Part shown: piece after piece, positions 9,802 through 18,886 of the stretch
Position numbering within the stretch: position 1 is the first letter of the stretch
Layout of the letters: every line of letters starts with the position of its first letter
DNA from: Chloroflexota bacterium
GTDB lineage: Bacteria; Chloroflexota; Anaerolineae; B4-G1; DUEL01
NCBI GenBank assembly: GCA_014874475.1
Contig: JADBJJ010000027.1
Location: 221,793 to 285,792 of the forward strand
Length of the DNA stretch: 64,000 nt
Direction of reading: 5' to 3'
The notes under the pieces: generated by a model
What the model was told of the DNA's origin: nothing
What the model saw: the letters and a program-made list of their open reading frames with translations, nothing else
Database searches by the model: none
Made by a program: the position numbers and the translations under genes

Positions 9802-10746
9802 ATGAGCCCTGTACTGCTTCTGCTGGGGTTGGCCGTGGTCCTCGCGGCGGCGATGGTCATCATTGGTATGCGGGCACCTAAAAGGGAGGATGCGCTGGAA
9901 GCCCGGCTGGCTGAGTTGGGCGCGCTGGGCCGCGCGGCCACGCTGGAAGAAATAGAACTCTCTCTACCGTTTAGCGAACGGGTTATCCGGCCCATTCTGC
10001 AGAAGGTAGCAACCTTGATCGGGCGGATGACGCCCTCCCAAACGCTGACGCGCACCCGCCGGTATCTGGAATTAGCCGGGCTTTTGCAGAAAATAGGGCC
10101 CGCGGAGTTTGTCGCTGCGCGCTATGTTGTTGCAGCCCTTCTGGGCGGTTTGGCGATTCTGGTGATGGGGCGCATGGCTGCCCCGATATCTCGGAAACTG
10201 ATTCTGATCGTGGTCGCCTTTGCTCTGGGCTACTACCTGCCTGGCTCCTGGTTGGGCTCCAAAATCCGCCGGCGACAACATGAGATCCTGAAGTCCCTCC
10301 CCGACGCGTTGGACCTCCTCACGATCTGCGTGGAAGCAGGTCTTTCCTTTGACGCGGCGATGGCGAAAGTGGTGGAGAAATGGGATAACGAACTGAGCCG
10401 GGCCTTCGCTCGTGTCCTTCAGGAGATTCAACTGGGGAAACTCCGACGGGAGGCGCTGCGGGATATGGCCGATACAATGGACATCCGCGACGTTTCTAAC
10501 TTCGTTGCGGCGCTGATCCAGGCCGATCAGTTGGGCGTCAGTATCGCCAAAGTTCTTCGTATTCAGTCTGACCAGATGCGGGTTCGCCGACGGCAGCGGG
10601 CCGAGGAACTGGCCCGTCAGGCCCCTATTAAGATGATTATCCCCATCGTGTTCCTGATTTTCCCCGCCCTGTTTATTATTCTACTGGGTCCAGGTGTACT
10701 GAATGTCATCCGGAGCGGCGCGCTGAGTGCACTCTTCGGCGAGTGA
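9802..10746 (+). CDS. tadC: TadC-like inner-membrane platform protein
   Basis: This 314-residue T2SSF-domain protein has an N-terminal helix, two central helices (about 106-150), the segment LLTICVEAGLSFDAAMAKV (about 172-190) characteristic of TadC, and C-terminal helices (about 274-305). It pairs with TadB as the pilus assembly platform. It is the last recognisable tad gene. Neither a prepilin peptidase nor an Flp major pilin is found in the window, so those must lie elsewhere or be outside the left edge. Confidence 0.92.
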   Translation: MSPVLLLLGLAVVLAAAMVIIGMRAPKREDALEARLAELGALGRAATLEEIELSLPFSERVIRPILQKVATLIGRMTPSQTLTRTRRYLELAGLLQKIGPAEFVAARYVVAALLGGLAILVMGRMAAPISRKLILIVVAFALGYYLPGSWLGSKIRRRQHEILKSLPDALDLLTICVEAGLSFDAAMAKVVEKWDNELSRAFARVLQEIQLGKLRREALRDMADTMDIRDVSNFVAALIQADQLGVSIAKVLRIQSDQMRVRRRQRAEELARQAPIKMIIPIVFLIFPALFIILLGPGVLNVIRSGALSALFGE

Positions 10747-10807
10747 AACCAGGCCGGGTCCTTCCGAACATTTCGCCTATCTGGTGGAGAGCACGGAGAA
10801 GCCAACG

Positions 10808-11539
10808 GTGTCTTTCAGGCCACCGCGCGTCCTGTTCCCGGAAACTCTGGTGGGGTCGCTGCTGGATCTTCTTTTCCCGCCCCGTTGCGTGGTCTGCCGA
10901 CAGGTGGGTACCTGGCTGTGTCCGGAATGTGCGAACCAGATTCCCCTCCTCCTTGGTCCAGTCTGCCCTTGTTGCGGGGTCGCCACACCCAACGGCATGC
11001 TCTGTAGGGCCTGCCAGGAAACCCCCCTGCGTCTGGAAGGAATCCGGTCCGTTGCCTCCCTTCGCGGGCCGGTGCGGGCAGCCATCCACTATTTGAAATA
11101 CCGCCATGCCCGTGAACTGGCGGATCCTTTGGGAGAACTAATGGCCAGATACTGGTGGCAAAATCCCCTGCCTGCAGAGGTCATCGTGCCGGTGCCTCTC
11201 CATCCCTCCCGCCTGCGAAGGCGCGGTTACAATCAGGCCGCCCTGCTGGCCTGGGCGCTGAGTCGCCGCATCGGCCTGCCGATGGAGGAGGATGCTCTTT
11301 GCCGGGTGCGAGACACCGCCTCTCAGATGCGGCTGAAAGCGGCAGACCGCCGCCGCAATGTGGAGGATGCCTTCCGCTGTACCACGGACCGGCTGAGCGG
11401 CCGCCGGGTCCTGCTGGTGGACGATGTCTGCACCACCGGCGCTACGCTGGAAGCCTGCGCCGACGCCCTGCGGAGGGGTGGGGCTCGTGAGGTCTGGGCC
11501 CTCACCCTGGCTCGGACCTTTGACCGAATGACCCAATGA
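10808..11539 (+). CDS. comF: ComF family phosphoribosyltransferase-like protein
   Basis: ComF-type proteins combine a small N-terminal zinc-ribbon with a PRTase domain and are linked to DNA uptake. Here the ribbon shows CVVC, CPEC, CPCC and CRAC motifs within about 65 residues, and the PRPP loop is RVLLVDDVCTTGAT. I prefer GTG 10808 (243 residues), preceded by ggagaag. An upstream GTG at 10727 would add 27 atypical residues and overlap tadC. The last codons and stop lie in short ATGACCC-type direct repeats. ComF next to pilus genes fits a possible role in competence, but no other competence gene is present. Confidence 0.85.
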   Translation: MSFRPPRVLFPETLVGSLLDLLFPPRCVVCRQVGTWLCPECANQIPLLLGPVCPCCGVATPNGMLCRACQETPLRLEGIRSVASLRGPVRAAIHYLKYRHARELADPLGELMARYWWQNPLPAEVIVPVPLHPSRLRRRGYNQAALLAWALSRRIGLPMEEDALCRVRDTASQMRLKAADRRRNVEDAFRCTTDRLSGRRVLLVDDVCTTGATLEACADALRRGGAREVWALTLARTFDRMTQ

Positions 11540-11574
11540 CCCGATGACCAAAATCTACATCCCGAGGTGAGTCA

Positions 11575-12126
11575 ATGGAAATTCAAATGTTTACCCGAAA
11601 TATGGAGTTAACCCCTCGTCTCCAGGAGTATGTGGAGAAGAAAGTCAGCAAACTGAGCCGCTATCTGCCGAACATCACCGATATTCGGGTGGACCTTTCT
11701 GTGGAGAACACTCGCTCCAGCGCGCAGCGGCAAGTTGCCCAGTTGACCATCCGGACCCCCCGCGTGATGCTGCGGGCGGAGGAGCGGGCCGCCGACATAT
11801 TCGCCGCCATTGACGCCGCGCTGGATAAGATGCGGCGACAGATCACCCGTTATAAGACCCGGCGGCAGGACCGCTGGCAGCGAGTGGAAGGAGAAGAAGA
11901 GGGGTGGGAAGAAGCGGCCCTGCTGACGGAAGAGGCTATCTCCGGCAGGGTTGTCCGGGTGAAGCGGTTTGAGATGTTCCCGATGACGCCTGAGGAGGCC
12001 ATTGAGCAGATGGAACTCCTGGGCCATCAGTTCTTTGTCTTCCTGAACGCTGAGGAGGGCGGTATCAATGTGATCTACCGCCGCCGGGATGGTGACTACG
12101 GCCTGATTATCCCCGAATTGCGCTGA
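11575..12126 (+). CDS. hpf: Long-form ribosome hibernation promoting factor
   Basis: The 183-residue protein has the S30AE/YfiA domain (residues 1-100, including VEKKVSKLSRYLPNI and VDLSVENTRS) and the C-terminal dimerisation domain (MFPMTPEEAIEQMELLGHQF onwards, about 129-180). This is the long form that dimerises 70S ribosomes into inactive 100S particles under nutrient limitation. The ATG at 11575 follows cccgaggtgagtca. It is spaced 35 bases from comF. Confidence 0.95.
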   Translation: MEIQMFTRNMELTPRLQEYVEKKVSKLSRYLPNITDIRVDLSVENTRSSAQRQVAQLTIRTPRVMLRAEERAADIFAAIDAALDKMRRQITRYKTRRQDRWQRVEGEEEGWEEAALLTEEAISGRVVRVKRFEMFPMTPEEAIEQMELLGHQFFVFLNAEEGGINVIYRRRDGDYGLIIPELR

Positions 12127-12127
12127 G

Positions 12128-13309
12128 ATGAGGGGCGGCGGCTGGAGGCCGCTGCCCAACCCTAACCATTCTGTTTGTTCTTTGAACCAGGAACGCATTA
12201 CCCTCATCCTGATGGTCGGCGGGTGGGGGGGGAGCCCAGTAGAGCGGGCGATCCGGCGCGCTCATCAGGCCGCCGCCGGGGACTTGTTGGAGACCCTCCG
12301 GCAAACTGACCTGTTGGAGCGGGCCATTATCCTCACCGACGACCCCGACTGGGTCCCCGACCTCCAGGGTATACCGTGGGAGGTGGTCGTGGACCGTCCT
12401 GGCGAGCCGTTCCACTTCGGTCGCCGGTTGGCCTGTGAGATTCAGCGCGTTGGCGCCGACCGCATCCTTTATGCCGGAGGCGGCTCGGCGCCCCTGATGG
12501 CTCCCCAGGATTGGCTCGGTGCTCTGAGCGCTTTCGCTGGAGACCGCCCTCAGGCCATCACCAACAATCTGTATTCTTCGGACTGGATAGCTTTCTATCC
12601 TGCCCGGGCCCTAGCCTCCCGTATTGCTACCCTGGAACGGGATAATGCTCTGGGCTGGACCCTCTCCGAAGAATGCGGCGTCCCCACCCGGGCGCTGGGC
12701 CCTTCCGCCGCAACCCGCCTGGACCTGGATACGCCTGCAGACCTGTTGATCGTCCGTTTTCATCCCCGTATCGGGCCCCGCCTGCGCGCAATTCTGGATG
12801 AACTGGACTGGCCCACTGAAACTGTAGAGGGCGTCCTGGACGTGATGGGTCGGGAGGGGGGGCATCTGACCATTATCGGCCGGTCGGCTCCGACCGCGTG
12901 GATGGCGCTGGACTGGGCCACCCGTTGCTGGGTGCGCCTCTTCGTAGAGGAGCGGGGAATGGTCGCCAGCGGGCGCCTGCACCGGGGTGAGGTACGGAGT
13001 CTCCTGGCCGACTTCATAGAATATGCCGGAATAGACGGCTTCTTTGCCAGACTGGCCTCTATGGCCGAGGCGGTTCTGATGGATACTCGTGTCCTGATGG
13101 CTGCGCGGGGATGCTGGCCCTCTCCGGAGGACCGTTTCAACGCCGACCTCCTCCGCTGGGAGGATGTCCGGGACCCCTTCCTTCAGGAATTCGCCCGGGC
13201 CGCTGCCCACATGTCCATCCCCATCCTTATGGGAGGTCAGTCCCTGGTGAACGGGGGGCTGATGGCCTTGGTGGAAATCCTGGAAACCCGCAGAACGTCA
13301 CCTCTGTGA
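12128..13309 (+). CDS. Nucleotidyltransferase-like (CofC/DUF2064-like) protein with unknown C-terminal domain
   Basis: The first 210 residues look like a GT-A-type NTP transferase: an N-terminal ITLILMVGGWGGSPVERAI strand-loop, YAGGGSAPLM (115-124) where these enzymes have the metal-binding acceptor loop, and DLDTPADL (198-205), close to the DxDTPEDL motif of CofC/MobA/IspD relatives. However, the usual LAGGxSxRMG loop is missing. Residues about 215-393 match no family I know and contain a Gly-rich MGGQSLVNGGL near the end. The start is one base after the hpf stop and the NACHT-like gene begins 8 bases after this stop, so the three are probably one transcript. Substrate unknown. Confidence 0.65.
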   Translation: MRGGGWRPLPNPNHSVCSLNQERITLILMVGGWGGSPVERAIRRAHQAAAGDLLETLRQTDLLERAIILTDDPDWVPDLQGIPWEVVVDRPGEPFHFGRRLACEIQRVGADRILYAGGGSAPLMAPQDWLGALSAFAGDRPQAITNNLYSSDWIAFYPARALASRIATLERDNALGWTLSEECGVPTRALGPSAATRLDLDTPADLLIVRFHPRIGPRLRAILDELDWPTETVEGVLDVMGREGGHLTIIGRSAPTAWMALDWATRCWVRLFVEERGMVASGRLHRGEVRSLLADFIEYAGIDGFFARLASMAEAVLMDTRVLMAARGCWPSPEDRFNADLLRWEDVRDPFLQEFARAAAHMSIPILMGGQSLVNGGLMALVEILETRRTSPL

Positions 13310-13316
13310 GGACGAT

Positions 13317-15788
13317 ATGAGATGGCAATTTGACATCTACTCCGCTCTCTTAGGCGCCGGCTTCACTCTCTTCCTCATCGGCCTGGGATACCTGCTTCGG
13401 GAGCCGTTCCTGCGTGGCTGGCAGGAAGTGAAGGGGACTCTCCTGCGCGCTTTCGGCCAGTTAACCGCCGGATGGGAAGCACAGTACCGGGAACGGGTCA
13501 TCCGCTGGGCCCAGGGCGCCCACACATTGGCCGATATGGGCCCCCTGGAGCAGTACTTTGTCCCGATGCGCTTATCTCCGCCCCTGCCCCTCCCGGACCC
13601 GGATAGGGAAGGGCTTCCCGTATCCCAGCCCCTATCCCCCACCGATGCCCTTCAGGGCCACCCCCGGATTCTGGTGACCGGTGGGCCGGCCTCCGGACGG
13701 ACGACCCTGCTGGCTTATCTGGCCCTGATCCACGCGCGGGCAGCAGAACTGCGCCTGCCCCTGTATATCTACCTTCCGGCACTGGACTGGACTCCCCCTC
13801 CGGAGGAGAAAAAAGCCCCGACACCGCTCCAGTGGCTGGTTCAGGGGGCATTGCGGGCCGTCGGGGCTCCCGCTCCTGCCGCTGCTTCCCTCCGGCAAAC
13901 CCTTCGGGCCGGCGGCGCACTGATCCTGGCCGATGGGTGGGATGAACTGGACCCCGCCGCGCAGGAACGATTTATCCTCTGGTTCTCAGAGATGGCCGAC
14001 GCCCTGCCGGGTAACATCTGGGTGGTCACTGTGGGAGCCCAGCGGTACGCTCCCCTCACCAGCGCTGGATTTGTTCCCCTCCACCTCTGCCCCTGGGACC
14101 GCTCAGAGGTACGGGATTTCCTGACCCGTTTCCCCGCCCCTGAGCATTTCCCTCTGGAGCGCGCTACAGAAGACCTGACAGGGGTTCTGAAACGGACAAA
14201 CTCGCTATTAGATGTAGCCCTCTGTGCCGGATGGTTTCTGGAGAACGGCACCGTCCCGCCCAAGCGGACGGCTCTCTTCCACCAGCGCCTGGAGAAATGG
14301 GTCAATGGGTTACCTGATCCCTCCCTGGAGTTGGAACGGACCGAAGCGATTGACCCCCTGGACATCCTGCGTGCTCTGGCACTGAAACTCCAGGAAGAAG
14401 GACGGTCGGTCTGCTCGCGCCAGGAGGTGGAAGAGTTCATCCGTCAGAAACTGCTTCCCTCTCTCCCATTAGCGGGACCCTCTGCTGAGGACGAGGGCGC
14501 GCCTGCAACAGAGATTGCCTCCGAGGAGGATATGCCTGGCTCGGAGGAACCGGCACCGAAACGCTCTCCGACGACCGAGCCGAAGCGCGTCCGGGCCGCG
14601 GTGGCCTCGTTTGTCAAGGCCTTCCTGGCCCCTGGTGGACCGCTGGTAGCCTGCGCCCCTGACCAGTACCGGTTTGCTCATCCCCTCTGGCAGACTATGC
14701 TGGCGGCTGAGGCAATGGCCTCTTCGCCCGACCTCCTGGTCGCGCATCTGGATGATCCCTCCTGGCTCCCTGTGGCGGATTTCTACGCCGAAGTTGGCGG
14801 GATGGAACCCGTGTTGCGCGCCTGGTTCTCCCGGCCCGACGACCTCTGGCAATCTCGCCTGCGGACGGCGGCTCGCTGGGTCGCCATGGCCCCTCCAGAG
14901 GCCCCCTGGCGCAATGGCGTTATGGCTCTTCTGGGTCGCTCCCTTCTGGCCCCTGGCCTCTCCGATGACTCCCGCCAGCGGCTGGCAGAGGCCCTGATCT
15001 GGACCGGCGACCCGGGCGTTCCCCTGTTCCTGCGCCACGCGCTCCGCAATCCCAACCCCACCATCCGGGCCATCGCGGCCCGAATGATGGCCGTCCTCCG
15101 CGAAGGGGCTGACCTCTCCGGCCTGGCCAGAGCGCTGGAAGACCCCGAACCGACAGTCCGAATCGCTGCGGTTTACGCCTTGGGGGAAATCGGTGTCCCT
15201 GCAGCCATAGAGTGGCTCATCCATGTTCTGGCCTCCGGGGACGAGGCGCTCCAGGTGGAAGCAGCCCGGGCCTTGTCCCACCAGGGAGAAGATGGCTACA
15301 AGGTGCTCCGGGAGGCCTTGCAAGATGAGGATTTTATGGTCCGGCGGGCCGCTGCCTACGGGCTGGGCGAGATTGATGCTATCTGGGCCCGGGAACTATT
15401 GGAGAAGGCTGCACGGGAAGACCCCCAGTGGGTTGTCCGCTCCGCGGCTACAACGGTTCTATCCGAGCGGGAGCAAAAGGCGAAACCAACCCCACCTCCT
15501 TCACCACCCGTCCCCTGGGATATGGGCTGGCTCATCACATGGGCCGCCGAACAGGGCGAGGGCGTGGGCATCGGCGAAGCGGCCTTCGATCCCCTTCTGC
15601 GGGCCCTGGAGGGGGGGCCGGCGCCCATCCGTCGGGCTGCTGCTCAGACCCTGGCCTGGGTGGGCCGTCCGGAACATATGGACGCGCTCCGTCGCGCTCT
15701 GAACGACCCCGAACCGGACGTTGTCCGGATGGCCCTCCGGGCGCTGGAAGAACTGAGCGCTCGCTACGGGCTGGCTGTTCCGGCCTGA
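13317..15788 (+). CDS. Membrane-anchored NACHT-like NTPase with C-terminal HEAT repeats
   Basis: The 823-residue protein has one N-terminal membrane helix (about 8-27), then a STAND/NACHT-like NTPase: phosphate loop GGPASGRTT (122-130) and Walker B ALILADGWDELD (201-212). Arg replaces the usual Walker A Lys. A helical arm follows. A variable acidic linker (about 385-420) leads to a region ending in HEAT/PBS repeats (about 560-820; for example DPEPTVRIAAVYALGEIG and DEDFMVRRAAAYGLGEID). NACHT-HEAT proteins in bacteria act as signal-transducing or immune NTPases. A membrane-tethered sensor role is inferred. Two genes, this and the NTase-like one, form a tight pair. Confidence 0.75.
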   Translation: MRWQFDIYSALLGAGFTLFLIGLGYLLREPFLRGWQEVKGTLLRAFGQLTAGWEAQYRERVIRWAQGAHTLADMGPLEQYFVPMRLSPPLPLPDPDREGLPVSQPLSPTDALQGHPRILVTGGPASGRTTLLAYLALIHARAAELRLPLYIYLPALDWTPPPEEKKAPTPLQWLVQGALRAVGAPAPAAASLRQTLRAGGALILADGWDELDPAAQERFILWFSEMADALPGNIWVVTVGAQRYAPLTSAGFVPLHLCPWDRSEVRDFLTRFPAPEHFPLERATEDLTGVLKRTNSLLDVALCAGWFLENGTVPPKRTALFHQRLEKWVNGLPDPSLELERTEAIDPLDILRALALKLQEEGRSVCSRQEVEEFIRQKLLPSLPLAGPSAEDEGAPATEIASEEDMPGSEEPAPKRSPTTEPKRVRAAVASFVKAFLAPGGPLVACAPDQYRFAHPLWQTMLAAEAMASSPDLLVAHLDDPSWLPVADFYAEVGGMEPVLRAWFSRPDDLWQSRLRTAARWVAMAPPEAPWRNGVMALLGRSLLAPGLSDDSRQRLAEALIWTGDPGVPLFLRHALRNPNPTIRAIAARMMAVLREGADLSGLARALEDPEPTVRIAAVYALGEIGVPAAIEWLIHVLASGDEALQVEAARALSHQGEDGYKVLREALQDEDFMVRRAAAYGLGEIDAIWARELLEKAAREDPQWVVRSAATTVLSEREQKAKPTPPPSPPVPWDMGWLITWAAEQGEGVGIGEAAFDPLLRALEGGPAPIRRAAAQTLAWVGRPEHMDALRRALNDPEPDVVRMALRALEELSARYGLAVPA

Positions 15789-15843
15789 TGCGCTCTGAGA
15801 CCTGCGACCTGTAACCGATAACCTTCGGCCTGGGACCTGCGCT

Positions 15844-17856
15844 ATGATAGACCAACTCTGCATTAACACCATTCGTACCCTGGCTATGGACGGTGTCCAG
15901 AGGGCCCGCTCCGGTCATCCCGGCATGCCGATGGGTATGGCCGACGTGGCCTACATCCTCTGGACCCGCTTCTTCAAGCACAACCCGAAAGACCCGAAGT
16001 GGCCGGATCGGGATCGCTTCGTCCTCTCCGCCGGCCACGGCTCCATGCTCCTCTACAGTCTGCTCTATCTGACCGGTTACGACCTGATGTTGGAGGACCT
16101 GATGACCTTCCGGCAGTGGGGCAGCCGCACCCCGGGCCACCCCGAATACGGCCTGACCCCCGGCGTGGAGACCACCACCGGCCCCCTGGGGCAGGGCTTC
16201 GCCAACGGCATCGGGATGGCCATCGCCGAGCGGTTCCTGGCTGCCACCTTCAATCGGCCTGGCTTCCCCATCTTTGACCACTACACCTACGCCATCGTCT
16301 CCGACGGCGACCTGATGGAGGGTATCAGCCACGAGGCGGCCTCCCTGGCCGGACACCTGGGCCTGGGCAAACTAATCTACCTCTACGACGACAACGACAT
16401 CTCCATTGAGGGCTCCACCGACATCACCTTCACCGAAGACGTCGCTGCCCGCTTCCGCGCCTACGGCTGGTATGTCCAGAGGGTGGACGGCTACGATCTG
16501 AAAGCGGTCGCGGCCGCGATTCGGGCTGCGCGCCGGGAGACCGCCCGCCCGTCTCTCATCATCTGCCGGACCCATATCGCCTACGGGAGTCCCAATAAGC
16601 AGGATGACGCCTCCGCTCACGGCGAGCCGCTGGGCGAGGAGGAAGTCCGGCGGACCAAAGAGACGCTGGGCTGGCCGCCGGATGCGCAGTTCTGGGTGCC
16701 GCCGGAGGTCCTGCCGGTCTTCCGGCGGGCGGTGGAGGAAGGAGCCGCCGCCCAGGCCCACTGGCAGGCCATGTTTGCCGAATACGCCCGCCAGTACCCC
16801 CGCGAGGCCGCGCTCCTGGAGCGCCTCTGGGCCGGCGAACTCCCCGACGGTTGGGAGGAGGCTCTCCCCTCCTTCTCCCCTGCCGATGGCCCGATGGCGA
16901 CCCGCAAGGCTTCCGGCATTGTCCTGAACGCGCTGGCGGCCGCTCTCCCCACTCTCATCGGCGGCTCCGCCGACCTGGCCCCCTCCAACCTGACCCTGCT
17001 GAAGGGCTATGCCGATTTCCAGAAGGACACCCCCGCTGGACGTAACCTCCGCTTCGGCGTCCGGGAGCACGCGATGGGTGGCATCCTCAACGGGATGGCT
17101 CTCCATGGCGGCCTTATCCCCTACGGCGGGACCTTCCTGGTCTTCTCCGATTATATGCGACCGGCGGTCCGTCTGGCCGCGATGATGCACCTGCCGGTGG
17201 TGTACGTCTGGACCCACGACTCCCTCTGGATCGGGGAGGACGGGCCCACCCACCAGCCGGTGGAGCATCTGGCAGCCCTGCGCGCGATCCCCAACCTGAC
17301 CCTCATCCGCCCCTGCGATGCCAGCGAGACGGCGGAGGCCTGGCGGGCCGCGCTGCGCCGTCGGGATGGCCCCACTGCCCTGCTGCTGACCCGCCAGAAT
17401 CTGCCCGTGCTGGACCGGAGCGAAATGGCGAGCGCGCAGAACCTGGCCCGAGGCGCTTATATCCTACGGGACGCCCCCGAAGGGCACCCGGACCTGGTCT
17501 TCATCGCCAGCGGCTCCGAGGTCCATCTGGCCCTCGCCGCACAGGAGGGGCTGGCGGGGCGGGGAGTGCGGGCGCGCGTAGTCTCCATGCCCTCATGGGA
17601 ACTTTTTGACACCCAACCGCCGGAGTACCGCGCCGTCGTCCTGCCTCCGACTGTCCCCAAAATCGCGATAGAGGCGGCTGTCCCGCTGGGCTGGGAGCGG
17701 TACGTGGGGCCGGACGGGGCCGTTATCGGCGTTCACCGCTTCGGTGCCTCGGCCCCGTACTCCGTGCTGATGGAGAAATTCGGCTTCACCCCCTCGGCGG
17801 TGATTGAGCGGGCGCTGAAGGGTAGAACACGGATGAACACAGATGAACACGGATGA
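15844..17856 (+). CDS. tkt: Transketolase
   Basis: Transketolase moves two-carbon units between sugar phosphates in the non-oxidative pentose phosphate pathway. The 670-residue length is typical. Visible landmarks are the N-terminal [20 protein letters not shown], the TPP-binding [15 protein letters not shown] ending near DDN, and the pyrimidine-domain [10 protein letters not shown] (about 399-408), followed by [16 protein letters not shown]. The last eight or so residues (RMNTDEHG) are encoded by the dispersed repeat at 17825-17973, so the native C-terminus has probably been extended. The preceding gap of 55 bases holds a short repeat-like stretch rather than a gene. Confidence 0.97.
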   Translation: MIDQLCINTIRTLAMDGVQRARSGHPGMPMGMADVAYILWTRFFKHNPKDPKWPDRDRFVLSAGHGSMLLYSLLYLTGYDLMLEDLMTFRQWGSRTPGHPEYGLTPGVETTTGPLGQGFANGIGMAIAERFLAATFNRPGFPIFDHYTYAIVSDGDLMEGISHEAASLAGHLGLGKLIYLYDDNDISIEGSTDITFTEDVAARFRAYGWYVQRVDGYDLKAVAAAIRAARRETARPSLIICRTHIAYGSPNKQDDASAHGEPLGEEEVRRTKETLGWPPDAQFWVPPEVLPVFRRAVEEGAAAQAHWQAMFAEYARQYPREAALLERLWAGELPDGWEEALPSFSPADGPMATRKASGIVLNALAAALPTLIGGSADLAPSNLTLLKGYADFQKDTPAGRNLRFGVREHAMGGILNGMALHGGLIPYGGTFLVFSDYMRPAVRLAAMMHLPVVYVWTHDSLWIGEDGPTHQPVEHLAALRAIPNLTLIRPCDASETAEAWRAALRRRDGPTALLLTRQNLPVLDRSEMASAQNLARGAYILRDAPEGHPDLVFIASGSEVHLALAAQEGLAGRGVRARVVSMPSWELFDTQPPEYRAVVLPPTVPKIAIEAAVPLGWERYVGPDGAVIGVHRFGASAPYSVLMEKFGFTPSAVIERALKGRTRMNTDEHG

Positions 17857-17973
17857 ACACGGATTAACACGGATAAATGAATGTTGAACGGAAATCCTGA
17901 TAATCTGTGTAATCCGCGTAATCCGTGGAAATCCGTGTTCTATTTCTCCGGTAATCTGTGTAATCCGTGTCCA
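17825..17973. repeat. Dispersed 'ACACGGATGA / AATCCGTGT' repeat cluster
   Basis: Five imperfect copies of a 10-base unit (gaacacggat type) run in one direction from the end of the transketolase gene to about 17875. They are followed by copies in the opposite orientation (aatccgtg, aatctgtgt) to 17973. The two halves could base-pair into a long imperfect stem and act as a terminator. Similar sequences recur near 37450, 38300, 52116-52345 and elsewhere. Confidence 0.8.
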
Positions 17974-17983
17974 TTAAGGGAAC

Positions 17984-18775
17984 ATGGCCGTCTACCCTAC
18001 CGACGTTCTAATCTATGAAAAAGGCTCCGCACGGTGGGAGGAGGGCGCCCTGCCGGTAGAAGCAGAGGTCCTTCTCACCCTCAACGGGCAGGACCTGGTC
18101 GGCCTGATGTGCACGCCGACCCTGCTGGAAGAACTGGCCCTGGGCTTTCTCTACAACGAGGGACTGATTAACGGGGTAGAAGACGTGGCCAGTGTGCGCG
18201 TATGTGGCAGCCGCCGTTACGTGGATGTGTGGCTGCACCGGGACGTGGAAATCCCCACCCTGCACACGCTAACCTCTGGCTGTGGTGGTGGGACGACCTT
18301 TGAGGACCTGCGGGAGGCCCGTCCGCCGCTGGAAAGCACGCTCACCGTGACCCCGGCCCAGGTGGTCCATCTGATGCGCCGCCTGCAGGACGCGGCTGTC
18401 CTCTACCGGCAGGTGCGCGGCCTGCACACCTCCGCCCTGGCCGCGGGAGAAGACCTGCTCTGTGTAGCGGAGGATGTGGGCCGCCACAACACGGTGGACA
18501 AACTGACGGGCTGCTGCCTGCGGCAGGGCTGCCCACTGGGAGACCGAATCCTTCTCACCACCGGACGGGTCAGTTCGGAGATGCTGGTGAAGGCCGCCCG
18601 GATGGGCACGCCGGTGGTGATTTCTCTCTCATCCCCGACCTCCCTCTCGCTATCGCTGGCGCGCCAGTGGAACATCACTCTCATCGGCTACGCGCGCGGC
18701 GACCGCTTCCGCGTCTACGCTGGTGCCCAGCGTATCGCGGATCTCCGCAACGCGCTGCAAAGCGAAGCAGAGTGA
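17984..18775 (+). CDS. fdhD: FdhD-like formate dehydrogenase accessory sulfurtransferase
   Basis: FdhD passes sulfur from a cysteine desulfurase to the molybdenum cofactor of formate dehydrogenase-type enzymes. Residues show the family landmarks LALGFLYNEGLI (about 51-62), TSGCGGGT (97-104) and CVAEDVGRHNTVDK (about 160-173). Only one Cys (Cys100) occupies the usual CxxC site. The length of 263 residues is normal. No formate dehydrogenase lies in the window, so the client enzyme is elsewhere. Its start ATG 17984 lies just past the repeat cluster. Confidence 0.92.
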   Translation: MAVYPTDVLIYEKGSARWEEGALPVEAEVLLTLNGQDLVGLMCTPTLLEELALGFLYNEGLINGVEDVASVRVCGSRRYVDVWLHRDVEIPTLHTLTSGCGGGTTFEDLREARPPLESTLTVTPAQVVHLMRRLQDAAVLYRQVRGLHTSALAAGEDLLCVAEDVGRHNTVDKLTGCCLRQGCPLGDRILLTTGRVSSEMLVKAARMGTPVVISLSSPTSLSLSLARQWNITLIGYARGDRFRVYAGAQRIADLRNALQSEAE

Positions 18776-18861
18776 TGCCAGCGGGAACTGTATCCCGCCC
18801 CCTGGCGTCTTAAATTCGCACAAAGGCCAAACGTATCTATTGGTTCTTTGTAGAGAACAAC

Positions 18862-18876
18862 CCGTATCCGATACGG
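18862..18876. promoter_or_regulatory. 15-bp palindrome before the lipoprotein gene
   Basis: A perfect 7-bp inverted repeat around one central base (CCGTATC-C-GATACGG) abuts the ribosome binding site (ggagggagg) of the gene at 18887. Its placement would let a dimeric repressor or an RNA hairpin affect initiation. Just upstream, 18781-18798 forms a short stem (gcggga/tcccgc) after fdhD. Function is unproven. Confidence 0.35.
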
Positions 18877-18886
18877 AGGGAGGAAG

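Noticed and set aside
13317-15788. Calling the NACHT-like protein a defence system
   Set aside because: No effector domain or neighbouring defence gene was seen; the evidence supports only an NTPase with HEAT repeats, so it is left as a hypothesis in findings.
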